From JANWZL01 sp037445185 (GTDB lineage: Bacteria; Pseudomonadota; Gammaproteobacteria; Burkholderiales; Thiobacillaceae): a stretch of 23,167 bases of DNA. Positions 14,375-21,519 of the stretch are shown piece after piece. Location of the stretch: contig JBBIKZ010000028.1 of the NCBI GenBank assembly GCA_037445185.1, positions 1 to 23,167 on the forward strand. Direction: 5' to 3'. Position 1 is the first letter of the stretch, and every line of letters begins with the position of its first letter. Under the pieces are notes generated by a model that saw only the letters and a list, made by a program, of their open reading frames with translations, was not told the origin of the DNA and searched no databases. The translations under genes and the position numbers were made by a program.

Positions 14375-14793
14375 TACTTGGCGGGCTCCAGGGCGAGTTT
14401 GGCGCCGCGCAAGGTGCTTGCCGCGCGCTCGAGCAGGAATTGGTAATGCAGGGCGTTTTCCGCGAAATGGGCGCGTTCCACATTGGGGTCCACGGTGTTG
14501 CCATCGAGGCTGGGCTGGACGGCGGTGCGGTATTTGACGTGACCGGCCAGCCCCGGGGCCGAAGCCGCGGCCGGCCCGAGATGGCGAGGCGAGGTGCGCG
14601 CAAGCCGCAAGGGGCCGCCGGCCGCCCCGAGCGCCCCCTGCAGCGCAGCGGCGAAATCCAGGTCGCGCGCCTTGTAGTTGGGGGTGTCGGCATTGGCGAG
14701 ATTGGCGGCGAGAATGGCCTGACGCTGCGCCCGCAGCCTGAGGGCGGTCTGCACGAAGGCGAGGTCGTTATCCAGTCTGCTCGCGAGGCTCAT
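14374..14793 (-). CDS. flgB: Flagellar proximal rod protein, first gene of the operon
   Basis: FlgB is a proximal-rod subunit next to the MS-ring. The 139-residue product starts MSLASRLDNDLAFVQ and continues with LRAQRQAILAANLANADTPN and the YKARDLDFAAAL segment that marks FlgB. The C-terminal half has PNVERAHFAENALHYQFLLE. I chose the ATG at 14793 because homology to FlgB begins there, although the frame stays open to 14889. No good ribosome-binding site precedes it, and the sigma-54 promoter upstream predicts a transcript start at or within one or two bases of this ATG, so initiation may be leaderless. Confidence 0.93.
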   Translation of the reverse strand: MSLASRLDNDLAFVQTALRLRAQRQAILAANLANADTPNYKARDLDFAAALQGALGAAGGPLRLARTSPRHLGPAAASAPGLAGHVKYRTAVQPSLDGNTVDPNVERAHFAENALHYQFLLERAASTLRGAKLALEPAK

Positions 14794-14804
14794 GCCCAGC
14801 AAAT

Positions 14805-14820
14805 AGCAAGCCTCGTGCCA
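14805..14820 (-). promoter_or_regulatory. Sigma-54 (RpoN) promoter of the flg operon
   Basis: On the minus strand, TGGCAC (14820-14815), five bases, then TTGCT (14809-14805) match the -24/-12 consensus perfectly; the wider form TGGCACG-N4-TTGCTATT also fits. Transcription would begin about 12 bases beyond the -12 element, near 14795. This places the flgB-to-flgL operon under RpoN and an enhancer-binding activator (FleQ/FlrC type), by analogy with Pseudomonas and Vibrio. Confidence 0.8.
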
Positions 14821-14903
14821 GGCATGACAGCCGTGTCTGGACCCCCGGCAGCGCGCCGACCCGGCCCGATCCCGGGCGTTGTGTCCCACCGCCGGCGGCA
14901 GGC

Positions 14904-14928
14904 GCCGGCGGCAAATTTTGCCGCCGGC
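14904..14928. repeat. 12-bp perfect palindrome upstream of the flgB promoter
   Basis: GCCGGCGGCAAA (14904-14915) is mirrored by TTTGCCGCCGGC (14917-14928) around a single T. A further direct copy of GCCGGCGGCA lies at 14891-14900. The palindrome starts nine bases after the GGDEF-gene stop and is centred about 120 bases upstream of the predicted flgB transcript start. It could be a terminator for the GGDEF gene (there is no T-tract) or the upstream activating site needed by a sigma-54 promoter. Confidence 0.6.
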
Positions 14929-14936
14929 AAAGTCCG

Positions 14937-15503
14937 TCAGCCGCGTTCGACCCGGTTCCTGCCGCTCACCTTGGCGCGATACATCGCGGCATCGGCGCGG
15001 GCGATGACGCCCTCCCTGTCCTCGCCCGGCGCGAGCTCGACGACGCCGGCGCTGAACGTGATCAGCACGCGCTGGTTCTCGTGCATGAAAAACTGTCGTG
15101 TCAGCTCGCGCTGCACCCGCTGCATGACCTTGATCGCCTCATCCAGCCCGGTGTTGGGCAGTAGGATGAGGAACTCCTCGCCGCCATAGCGGGCGAGCGA
15201 GTCGGTGGGGCGCAGCAGTTGGCGGACCACCTGCGCGAGGTGCACCAGGGCGCGATCGCCCGCCTGATTGATGACCCGCTCCAGCATCTCCCGCTTGCGG
15301 GTCTGGGTCAGCCCAGGTTGATAGCTGCCCCACTGCCGCATCAGCGACCGCAAGGTGTTGGGCCAATCGGCCAAGGCCGGCTCGCGCCCCTCGACCTCGG
15401 CGTAGGCTCGGCTGAAGTTCTCCGGGGTGGGCGGTTGCCTGCGGCTGGCGAGTCGGCGGATCGCCTCGCGTGCGATGTCCCCGGGCTGGGTTGGACGTTC
15501 CAT
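14937..15503 (-). CDS. Internally deleted GGDEF protein (diguanylate cyclase remnant)
   Basis: The 188-residue product joins two parts of a GGDEF protein. Residues 1-80 (PGDIAREAIRRLASRRQ, with PPTPENFSRAYAEVEG) are the N-terminal start of a family of longer diguanylate cyclases. From about residue 81 (QAGDRALVHLAQVV) it is the second half of a GGDEF domain. It retains GGEEF at 107-111, an inhibitory-site RxxD (RPTD, 98-101) at the normal five-residue distance, and the final ADAAMYRAKVSGRNRV. The first half of the domain, with the DPLTGLxNRR motif and the metal-binding D-x-D-x-F-K segment, is absent. The frame is intact. Activity is therefore unlikely, but c-di-GMP binding might persist. I chose the ATG at 15503; a GTG at 15509 is possible. 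It lies between flgB and the divergent flgA. Confidence 0.8.
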   Translation of the reverse strand: MERPTQPGDIAREAIRRLASRRQPPTPENFSRAYAEVEGREPALADWPNTLRSLMRQWGSYQPGLTQTRKREMLERVINQAGDRALVHLAQVVRQLLRPTDSLARYGGEEFLILLPNTGLDEAIKVMQRVQRELTRQFFMHENQRVLITFSAGVVELAPGEDREGVIARADAAMYRAKVSGRNRVERG

Positions 15504-15562
15504 GGTCACTGCGGCAATGAAGTAGGTCAGAATTCGAAGCGTTCAGCCTGGTCGATATCGTC

Positions 15563-16270
15563 ATGAAGCCGACATTTTTGAGCTGCTGGTTGCTGCTGTC
15601 CCTCTGCGCCGGCGCGGCCCACGCCCAGGATGGCGCCCTGCAGTCGTGGCCGGAACTGCGGCTGCAGGCTGAGCGCTACCTCCATGACCTGGCCACGCGC
15701 GACGATGCGGCGATCCGGGCGCAGGTCGAAATCGGCCCGGTCGACCCCCGCCTGCGCCTGCCTCGTTGTAAGCAACCCGTGCTCTTCCTGCCGGCAGGTG
15801 CGCGTCTGCATGGCAACGGCAGCCTGGGCGTGCGCTGCGAAGACATGACACAGCCCTGGACCATCTACCTGACCTACAGGATCTCCTTGCAGGGCCCTGC
15901 CCTCGTCACCCGCTGGCCCTTGGCGGCCAGGCAGATGATCAAGGCCGCTGACCTGGTGCTCAAGGAGATCGCCTACGATGCCCCGCCGGGCGATTATCTG
16001 CGCGACGTGGCCCTCGTCGAGGGGGCGATGACCGCGCGCCCCATCCCGGCCGGGCAGGCGCTCACCGCGGATCGGCTCGTGCGCAGTCAGAGCGTGCGCG
16101 CCGGACAACGCGTCAAAGTGTGGCTGGCCGGCAGCGGCTTTGAGGTCACCCAGGAGGGGGTGGCCCTCAACGGCGCGCAGCCGGGTGAGACCGTGCGCGT
16201 GCGCACCGATTCCGGCAAGCTGCTGCAAGGTCAGGCGACCGCAGACGGACGGGTCCAGATCAAACCCTAA
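15563..16270 (+). CDS. flgA: P-ring assembly chaperone
   Basis: FlgA is a periplasmic chaperone for P-ring (FlgI) assembly. The 235-residue product has a Sec signal peptide (MKPTFLSCWLLLSLCAGAAHA, cleaved after residue 21 before QDG) and a C-terminal SAF/FlgA domain. That domain includes AARQMIKAADLVLKEIAYD, GAMTARPIPAGQALTADRLV and VRAGQRVKVWLAGSGFEVTQ, and ends with the conserved GETVRVR then SGKLLQG pattern. No strong ribosome-binding site precedes the ATG. It is divergent from the flgB operon with the GGDEF remnant between them, and is followed by flgM and flgN. Confidence 0.95.
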   Translation: MKPTFLSCWLLLSLCAGAAHAQDGALQSWPELRLQAERYLHDLATRDDAAIRAQVEIGPVDPRLRLPRCKQPVLFLPAGARLHGNGSLGVRCEDMTQPWTIYLTYRISLQGPALVTRWPLAARQMIKAADLVLKEIAYDAPPGDYLRDVALVEGAMTARPIPAGQALTADRLVRSQSVRAGQRVKVWLAGSGFEVTQEGVALNGAQPGETVRVRTDSGKLLQGQATADGRVQIKP

Positions 16271-16293
16271 GCATCCGGGGCGCGAACCGTTAT
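16268..16293 (+). promoter_or_regulatory. Candidate sigma-28-type promoter for flgM
   Basis: TAAG (16268-16271, overlapping the flgA stop), 14 bases, then ACCGTTAT (16286-16293) partly match TAAA-N15-GCCGATAA (3 of 4 and 5 of 8). TTATACT (16290-16296) could instead serve as a sigma-70 -10 element. A FliA-dependent flgM promoter downstream of flgA is known in enteric bacteria; here the match is weak. Confidence 0.3.
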
Positions 16294-16322
16294 ACTGCAT
16301 GTGACAGTCATGGGGGTGTGCT

Positions 16323-16634
16323 ATGAAAATCGACAACACCTTGAAGAACGTTGCCGGTGTGCAGCCCAAGTCGAGAGCGGCCAAGGGCAAGGCAGCCGAT
16401 GCCGGCAAACCCCAGGCCGGGGTGCAGGACAGCGTCGACCTCACCGCCCAAGCCAACCTGATGCGCTCGCTGGAGGCCTCGCTCGCCGACCTGCCGGACA
16501 CCGACATCGGCAAGGTGGAGGCAGTGCGGCAGGCCATTGCCGAAGGCCGCTTCAAGGTGGACGAGGAGGTGGTGGCCGAAAAGCTGGTGGAGGAGACCAT
16601 GGAACACCTGCACCACGCCAGCAAACCGGCATGA
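16323..16634 (+). CDS. flgM: Anti-sigma-28 factor
   Basis: FlgM binds FliA (sigma-28) and blocks late flagellar genes until it is exported through the finished hook. The 103-residue product has a disordered, Lys/Ala-rich N-terminal third and the FliA-binding region from about residue 36. SVDLTAQANLMRSLEASLA is followed by DIGKVEAVRQAIAEGRFKVD (61-80), the most conserved segment, then EEVVAEKLVEETMEHL. The GGGGGTG run just upstream could serve as ribosome-binding site. Its stop overlaps the flgN start (ATGA). Confidence 0.94.
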   Translation: MKIDNTLKNVAGVQPKSRAAKGKAADAGKPQAGVQDSVDLTAQANLMRSLEASLADLPDTDIGKVEAVRQAIAEGRFKVDEEVVAEKLVEETMEHLHHASKPA

Positions 16635-17092
16635 GCGAACTGCGCGGGCGACTCGATGCCCTGACCGCGCTGCTGCGCGACCTGCTCGCCACCATCACCC
16701 GGGAAGGCGAGGTCCTGCAAAGCGGCGATGCCGAGGCGCTGCCTGAACTGACGGCGGCCAAGGAGGCCCAGGCCAGGGCGCTGGCTTCGGCCTGGACGGC
16801 GTTGACCGAGCAGTTGCATCTCACCCCTCCCGTCACCCGCCAGGCGATCGAAGCGGCACTCGGCAGCCGCACTGAGCCGGGACTGAGCGAGACCTGGTCG
16901 GGGCTCGTCGGCCTGATCGAGGAGATGGAATGGCGCAATCGGCTCAACGGCCGCCTCCTCGAGGCACAGCTCAGGCGCACCCAGAGCGCCCTGGACATCC
17001 TGCAGGCGGCCGCCAGCCAGCAGGCCCTGTACGGGGCAGACGGCCACAGCGTGGAACTGCTCTCGCCGCAGCGCAGCATAGACGAGGCATGA
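16631..17092 (+). CDS. flgN: Flagellar export chaperone for FlgK/FlgL
   Basis: FlgN is a cytosolic chaperone that keeps FlgK and FlgL soluble and delivers them to the export gate. The 153-residue product is almost entirely helical (MSELRGRLDALTALLRDLLA, then ITREGEVLQSGDAEALPELT) and contains the family's GLVGLIEEMEWRNRLNGRLL segment. Sequence conservation in this family is low; the call rests on these helices, the size and the position directly behind flgM. The start overlaps the flgM stop by four bases (ATGA), so the two are translationally coupled. Confidence 0.88.
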   Translation: MSELRGRLDALTALLRDLLATITREGEVLQSGDAEALPELTAAKEAQARALASAWTALTEQLHLTPPVTRQAIEAALGSRTEPGLSETWSGLVGLIEEMEWRNRLNGRLLEAQLRRTQSALDILQAAASQQALYGADGHSVELLSPQRSIDEA

Positions 17093-17093
17093 C

Positions 17094-17315
17094 ATGGAAC
17101 ACGTACGTATCAAGGTCGAAGGCATGACCTGCATGGGTTGTGTGGCGAGCGTCAAACGCATCCTCAGCGCCCTGGAGGGGGTGGAACAGGTGGACGTCGA
17201 CCTGTCACAGGGGCTCGTCCAGGTCGGCTACGACCCCGGCCGCGCCCAACCCGAGGCCATGCAGCACGCCATCGAGTCTGGCGGCTACCGCGTCGTGGGC
17301 GCAACCAGGGCGTGA
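17094..17315 (+). CDS. Heavy-metal-associated (HMA) domain protein, CopZ-like
   Basis: This 73-residue protein is a single HMA domain of the ferredoxin-like fold used by copper chaperones and metal-ATPase N-termini. The metal site is GMTCMGC with Cys13 and Cys16, followed by the SVKRILSALEGVEQVDVDLS helix-strand and a C-terminal HAIESGGYRVVG. Such proteins hand Cu(I) or a similar soft metal to a transporter; no transporter or metal regulator is in the window. It begins one base after the flgN stop, so it should be translated from the flgMN message, an unusual place for a metal chaperone. It converges with the GGDEF/EAL gene 22 bases away. Confidence 0.9.
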   Translation: MEHVRIKVEGMTCMGCVASVKRILSALEGVEQVDVDLSQGLVQVGYDPGRAQPEAMQHAIESGGYRVVGATRA

Positions 17316-17337
17316 GGCGGACTGGCCGTGGCGCGAC

Positions 17338-19419
17338 CTACCGCGCCAGGTCGGCCACGAGAGCCACCTGCCCGGCGCAGACCTCGGTTAGCGGCTGGGG
17401 CCGATGGATGTGATAGCCTTGGGCGTAGTCGACCCCCATTTCCCGCAGCATCCGGGCGGTGTCTTCATCCTCCACGTACTCGGCCACCGTGCGCACCCCC
17501 ATCAGGCGGGCCACCTTGTGGATGGCCTCCACCATGGCCGCGTCGACGGGGTCCTGATGCATGTCGCGCACGAAGGTGCCGTCGATCTTGAGATAGTCCA
17601 CCGGCAGGCTGCGCAGATATGCGAATGAGGACAGACCGCTGCCGAAGTCGTCCAGGGCAAAGCGGCAGCCCAGCATGCGCAGGTCCGAGATCAGCTGCAG
17701 GGCGCTGTCGAGATTGGCGATCGCGGCCGTCTCGGTGATCTCCAGGCACAGGTTGGAGGCGACGCGCGGGTGCTCGGCCAGCCTCCGGCGGAGGCGGGAC
17801 TGGAAGGTCACATCACCGAGGGAGGCGCCGGAGATGTTGATGCTCAGGATCACCTCGGGGCGGCGCTCCAGCATCCCGGCACAGCGTTCGATCACCTGGT
17901 CCAGCACCCAAGCATCCAGCAGGGCGGCGAGCTGATAACGCTCGGCGGCCGGCAGAAAGGCCATCGGGGGGATCACGTTGTCGTCCGGATCCACCATGCG
18001 CAGCAACAGTTCGTAGTGCTGCGCGCCATCCCCCTCGCGCAGAGGCTGCAGATACTGGCAGTAGATCTGCATCCGACCCTCGTCCAGCGCCTGGGTGATG
18101 CGGCTGGCCCATTCCATCTCCCCGCGGCGACGCAGCAGTTCCTTGTCCTCGACGTGATAGCGATGGATGCGGTTGCGCCCCCCTTCCTTGGCCGCGTAAC
18201 AGGCCGTGTCGGCGGCGCTGAGCAGTTCTCCCACGCTGTGGCTGTCGGCATCGATCTCCACCAGACCCATGCTCACACCGACGGAATAGACCCGATCGCC
18301 GTGATGGAAGCGGAAGCCCTCCACCACACGACGCAGCCCCTCGGCCAGACGCAGACCGACGTCGACGCCGCAATCGAGAAACAGCACGCCGAATTCGTCC
18401 CCGCCCAGCCGGGCAAGGACATCGGTGCTGCGCAACGCCTGTTTGAGCTGGGCCGAGAGCTGCCGTAGCAGCTCATCGCCCGCCTTGTGTCCGCTGGTGT
18501 CGTTGACCACCTTGAACTGGTCCAGGTCCATGAACACCAGGGTGTGCCTGCGCCCCTCCTCGATGGCCGTCCTCAGGGCCTTGTCGACCTGGATGCCGAA
18601 CTCGACGCGGTTGATCAGTCCGGTCAGGGGGTCGTGGCTCGCCTGCCAGCTGAGTTTGGCCGTGGCCTCCTGGATACGGCTTTGCAGGTTTTCGTAAAAA
18701 CCGCGCAGCTCATCGGCCATGCGGGTGATCCCCAGTCCCAGGGTGGCGAACTCGCCGCCCATCTCGTCCCCCAGCCTGACATCCAGATTGCCCTGGCCGA
18801 TCCTCTCCACCGCCTGGGCGAGCAGCCCGATGGGCCGCACGATATCGCGACCGAGGCGCAGGGCCATGAGGATGGCCGCCACCAGCACGACGCTGGTGAG
18901 CAGGAAGCTGTTGAGCAGGATCTGCCGCTGTCGCGCCCGAGTCGGTTCCAGGGAGATGCCCAGGGTGACCTGCCCGACGGTATGGGGCTGCGCCTCGCCG
19001 AGCTCGTCCGTTGCGATCATGAGCGGCATGCTGCGCACCGGCTCGCTGAGGAACAACATGTCGCGGGTGCGCAGCAGGCTGCCTTCGGAGGTGGGGTCGA
19101 GCGCGGGCAGTTGTGACGCCGAGCCGAACTGCACCCAGATGCGTCCGTCGCGATCGGCGATGCGCACGCTGCGCACCGCATCATAGCCGCGCAAGCCACT
19201 TGCCAGGTCCTCGAGCAGCCCGACGTCGCCGATGAACAGGCCGTATTCGCAGGCCTGCGCGAGCTGGCGGGCCATGGCCCGGCCCTGATCCTCGATGGCC
19301 AGATCCATGTCCTGCAGACGACTGGTGATGAAATACCAGGTCAGGGCGACCGAGATCACGGTGATGGGCAGCAGCGCCAGCAGCAGGACACGTGCCTTGA
19401 TGCCGAGGCGGTGCATCAT
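17338..19419 (-). CDS. Membrane GGDEF/EAL c-di-GMP protein with periplasmic sensor and HAMP
   Basis: This 693-residue inner-membrane protein has TM1 at about 11-30, a periplasmic sensor at about 31-169 (CHASE8-like in style), TM2 at about 170-188, HAMP at about 187-240, GGDEF at about 260-420 and EAL at about 430-690. The GGDEF domain has DPLTGLINR (263-271), FMDLDQFK, an intact GGDEF (339-343) and an I-site RSTD (330-333), so cyclase activity is possible. The EAL domain has ELL in place of EAL (470-472), but keeps NIS (528-530), ITET, DDFGSG (590-595), KIDG, EYVE and AQGYHIHRP. Its catalytic acids therefore appear present. The start overlaps the stop of the upstream substrate-binding-protein gene (ATGA), suggesting that protein feeds a signal to this sensor. 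Confidence 0.92.
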   Translation of the reverse strand: MMHRLGIKARVLLLALLPITVISVALTWYFITSRLQDMDLAIEDQGRAMARQLAQACEYGLFIGDVGLLEDLASGLRGYDAVRSVRIADRDGRIWVQFGSASQLPALDPTSEGSLLRTRDMLFLSEPVRSMPLMIATDELGEAQPHTVGQVTLGISLEPTRARQRQILLNSFLLTSVVLVAAILMALRLGRDIVRPIGLLAQAVERIGQGNLDVRLGDEMGGEFATLGLGITRMADELRGFYENLQSRIQEATAKLSWQASHDPLTGLINRVEFGIQVDKALRTAIEEGRRHTLVFMDLDQFKVVNDTSGHKAGDELLRQLSAQLKQALRSTDVLARLGGDEFGVLFLDCGVDVGLRLAEGLRRVVEGFRFHHGDRVYSVGVSMGLVEIDADSHSVGELLSAADTACYAAKEGGRNRIHRYHVEDKELLRRRGEMEWASRITQALDEGRMQIYCQYLQPLREGDGAQHYELLLRMVDPDDNVIPPMAFLPAAERYQLAALLDAWVLDQVIERCAGMLERRPEVILSINISGASLGDVTFQSRLRRRLAEHPRVASNLCLEITETAAIANLDSALQLISDLRMLGCRFALDDFGSGLSSFAYLRSLPVDYLKIDGTFVRDMHQDPVDAAMVEAIHKVARLMGVRTVAEYVEDEDTARMLREMGVDYAQGYHIHRPQPLTEVCAGQVALVADLAR

Positions 19420-20348
19420 GGCTCGCCTCCCGATGGCAGCCTGATGGCGGATTCATCCGGCAGGCTCAGGCCCAGCGAGCGGGCGACGTGCTGATTGAGT
19501 GCAACCGCGTACTCGTCGCAATGACGGGGCGGCGGCAGGTCGTCCTCACCCAGCCGCCACTGCCGCGCGATTCTTGCGCCCTGCGCGCCGATCTGCGCCG
19601 GGGTGGAATAGACGGCGGCCACCGCACCCGCCTTCACGAGCCCTCGCGAGAAACCGATGACCGGCACGCGATAGCGGTAGGTGGTCAACAGCACATGCTG
19701 GACGTTGTTCGCATTGATGACCGTGGCGTCTGGTTGCAGCAGCAGGACATCGACCTCGGGTAGGACCTGCCGCAGTGCGGCGCCGACCTCCCCACTCGGC
19801 GACACTTCGGCCAGGCGCAGCGACATCCGCCTTCGGGCGGCTTCCTGCGACAGGGCGGCGATGTTGGCCTGGCCCTGTTGGGAATGGAGCACGCCGATCT
19901 GTCTGGCCTTGGGCAGGATCTGCTGGATCAGGCTCAAGGAGCGTCCAGGGGGCTGGTCGATGTACACGGCCGACAGCCGGCCGTGTGACAGGCCCGCTGG
20001 CCACGGCTGCGCCTCGTAGCCGCTGCGGGGCACCATCAGCGCGAGGACGGCCGCCTGGGCGCCGGCATGCTCCGCCACCATGCGCGTGGCCTTGATGCCG
20101 ACCGGCACCAGCAACCTGACCTCCCTGGCCAACGCCTGGACGTCCCTGGCATCCAGGCCGTCCAGATAGAGGACGCGCAAACCCCGCCAATCGCCCAGGC
20201 CCTCGGCAAAGGCACTGGCCAGCTCTTCATAGGCCGACCCTCGCTCGCTCAACACCAGGGCAACGCCCCCGCCAACCTGGGCGGCGGCCCCCGCGCACAG
20301 ACAGAACGACAGCAGGAGGCCGCAGGAAATGAGCAACCAGCGCGTCAT
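19416..20348 (-). CDS. ABC-type periplasmic substrate-binding protein (ABC_sub_bind-like)
   Basis: This 310-residue protein has a Sec signal peptide (MTRWLLISCGLLLSFCLCAG, cleaved near AGAAA before QVGGG). A two-lobed periplasmic-binding-protein body follows, with alternating hydrophobic strands (VALVLSERGSAYEELASAF, RQIGVLHSQQGQANIAAL and the segment VDVLLLQPDATVINANNVQ). The pattern fits the ABC_sub_bind family, whose members often sit beside c-di-GMP or histidine-kinase genes instead of transporters. No permease or ATPase gene is near. It overlaps the GGDEF/EAL gene by four bases, so a role as ligand receptor for that protein is the natural inference; the ligand is unknown. It follows dnaQ by 15 bases. 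Confidence 0.8.
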   Translation of the reverse strand: MTRWLLISCGLLLSFCLCAGAAAQVGGGVALVLSERGSAYEELASAFAEGLGDWRGLRVLYLDGLDARDVQALAREVRLLVPVGIKATRMVAEHAGAQAAVLALMVPRSGYEAQPWPAGLSHGRLSAVYIDQPPGRSLSLIQQILPKARQIGVLHSQQGQANIAALSQEAARRRMSLRLAEVSPSGEVGAALRQVLPEVDVLLLQPDATVINANNVQHVLLTTYRYRVPVIGFSRGLVKAGAVAAVYSTPAQIGAQGARIARQWRLGEDDLPPPRHCDEYAVALNQHVARSLGLSLPDESAIRLPSGGEP

Positions 20349-20363
20349 GCCGGAGTGTCACGC

Positions 20364-21044
20364 CTACCAGACGTGGACATCGCCGCAGTCCCTGGCCATC
20401 GCCTGCAGGTACTCGGCATGGGCGGCCAGCTCCTCCGGGCTGGCGCGCAGCACCCGCAGCCGTGCAGGGGCGTCCCGATGACCGCGCTGCGAGAAAGCCA
20501 GCGCCACGTGTTCCATGGCCAGGGTCTCCTGCCCGCGCGTCATGGCCAAATAGACCTCGGCCAGCAGGCGGGCATCGAGCAAGGCGCCGTGCAGGGCGCG
20601 GCCGGAGTTGTCGATCTCGTATCGCCGGCACAGGGCGTCCAGATTGTTCTTCTGGCCCGGATGCAGTTCCCGCGCAAGCTTCAGGGTGTCCTGCACGCCC
20701 AGGCAATGCCGAGTTAGCTCGCCCGCATCCAGTCGCGCCAGTTCCGCATTGAGGAAACCCACATCGAAAGGGGCGTTGTGGATGATCAATTCGGCGTCCG
20801 CGATGAAGTCGAGGAAGTCCGGCGCGATCTCGCGAAAGCGGGCCTTGTCCTCCAGGAACTCGCGGGTCAGTCCGTGCACCTCCATGGCCCCCGGATCGAT
20901 GTCCCGTTCGGGATTGAGGTAGACATGAAACACCTCGCCGGTGATATGGCGGTTGACGATCTCTACCCCCCCGATCTCGATCACGCGGTGCCCGAGCGCG
21001 GGATCCAGACCGGTGGTCTCGGTATCCAGCACCACCTGCCTCAT
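20364..21044 (-). CDS. dnaQ: DNA polymerase III epsilon subunit (proofreading exonuclease)
   Basis: Epsilon is the 3'-5' proofreading exonuclease of the replicative polymerase. The 226-residue product carries all three Exo motifs: VLDTETTGL with Asp7 and Glu9, HNAPFDVGFLNAEL with Asp94, and LHGALLDARLL with His152 and Asp157. QETLAM at 172-177 occupies the place of the weak clamp-binding motif known as QTSMAF in E. coli. The length is a little shorter than the E. coli protein (243). It overlaps rnhA by four bases (ATGA); the rnhA-dnaQ pair is a conserved arrangement, though in E. coli the two genes are divergent and here they run in the same direction. Confidence 0.95.
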   Translation of the reverse strand: MRQVVLDTETTGLDPALGHRVIEIGGVEIVNRHITGEVFHVYLNPERDIDPGAMEVHGLTREFLEDKARFREIAPDFLDFIADAELIIHNAPFDVGFLNAELARLDAGELTRHCLGVQDTLKLARELHPGQKNNLDALCRRYEIDNSGRALHGALLDARLLAEVYLAMTRGQETLAMEHVALAFSQRGHRDAPARLRVLRASPEELAAHAEYLQAMARDCGDVHVW

Positions 21045-21502
21045 GCCGCTGCGCCGCTACACATCTGCACGCCCAGATTGGCCAGCCGGTCCGCCTCCTC
21101 GTTGCCGGCATGGCCAGCATGGCCGCGCACCCAGTGCCACTGCACCTGATGACGGGACACGAGCGCATCCAAGGCCTGCCAGAGGTCCTGGTTCTTGACC
21201 GGTGTCCCGCCGCTGGTCTTCCAGCCTCGCCGTTTCCAACTCGGCAACCACTCCGTGATGCCCTTCTGCACGTATTGCGAGTCGGTGTAGACCGCGACCC
21301 GGGTCGGCCGTTTAAGGGCGCGCAGGGCCTCGATGACGGCGGTGAGTTCCATGCGGTTGTTGGTGGTCGACGATTCACCGCCGTAGAGGGTCTTCTGCCG
21401 GTCGCCGTGGCGCAGCAGCACCCCCCAGCCGCCCGGCCCCGGGTTGCCCTTGCAGGCGCCGTCGGCGTAAATCTCGACAGGAGTGTCCGGTTCGATAGCC
21501 AT
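21041..21502 (-). CDS. rnhA: Ribonuclease HI
   Basis: RNase HI removes the RNA strand of RNA-DNA hybrids, such as R-loops and primers. The 153-residue product has the full active site: Asp14 in YADGACKGNPGPGGWG, Glu52 in NRMELTAVIEAL, Asp74 in VYTDSQYV, and His128 and Asp138 in RGHAGHAGNEEADRLA. These correspond to E. coli D10/E48/D70/H124/D134, each shifted by four. The ATG at 21502 was chosen by homology; no strong ribosome-binding site is visible. It lies 17 bases behind the methyltransferase gene and overlaps dnaQ. Confidence 0.97.
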   Translation of the reverse strand: MAIEPDTPVEIYADGACKGNPGPGGWGVLLRHGDRQKTLYGGESSTTNNRMELTAVIEALRALKRPTRVAVYTDSQYVQKGITEWLPSWKRRGWKTSGGTPVKNQDLWQALDALVSRHQVQWHWVRGHAGHAGNEEADRLANLGVQMCSGAAA

Positions 21503-21519
21503 CGCGTTATCGTTTGTCT

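Noticed and set aside
14794..14889. Upstream extension of flgB to 171 aa
   Set aside because: The extra 32 residues are Cys/Arg/His-rich, lie over the sigma-54 promoter, and FlgB homology begins at 14793.
15527..17161. 544-aa open frame on the minus strand
   Set aside because: It runs antisense across flgA, flgM, flgN and the HMA gene, all of which are well supported; no domain is recognisable.
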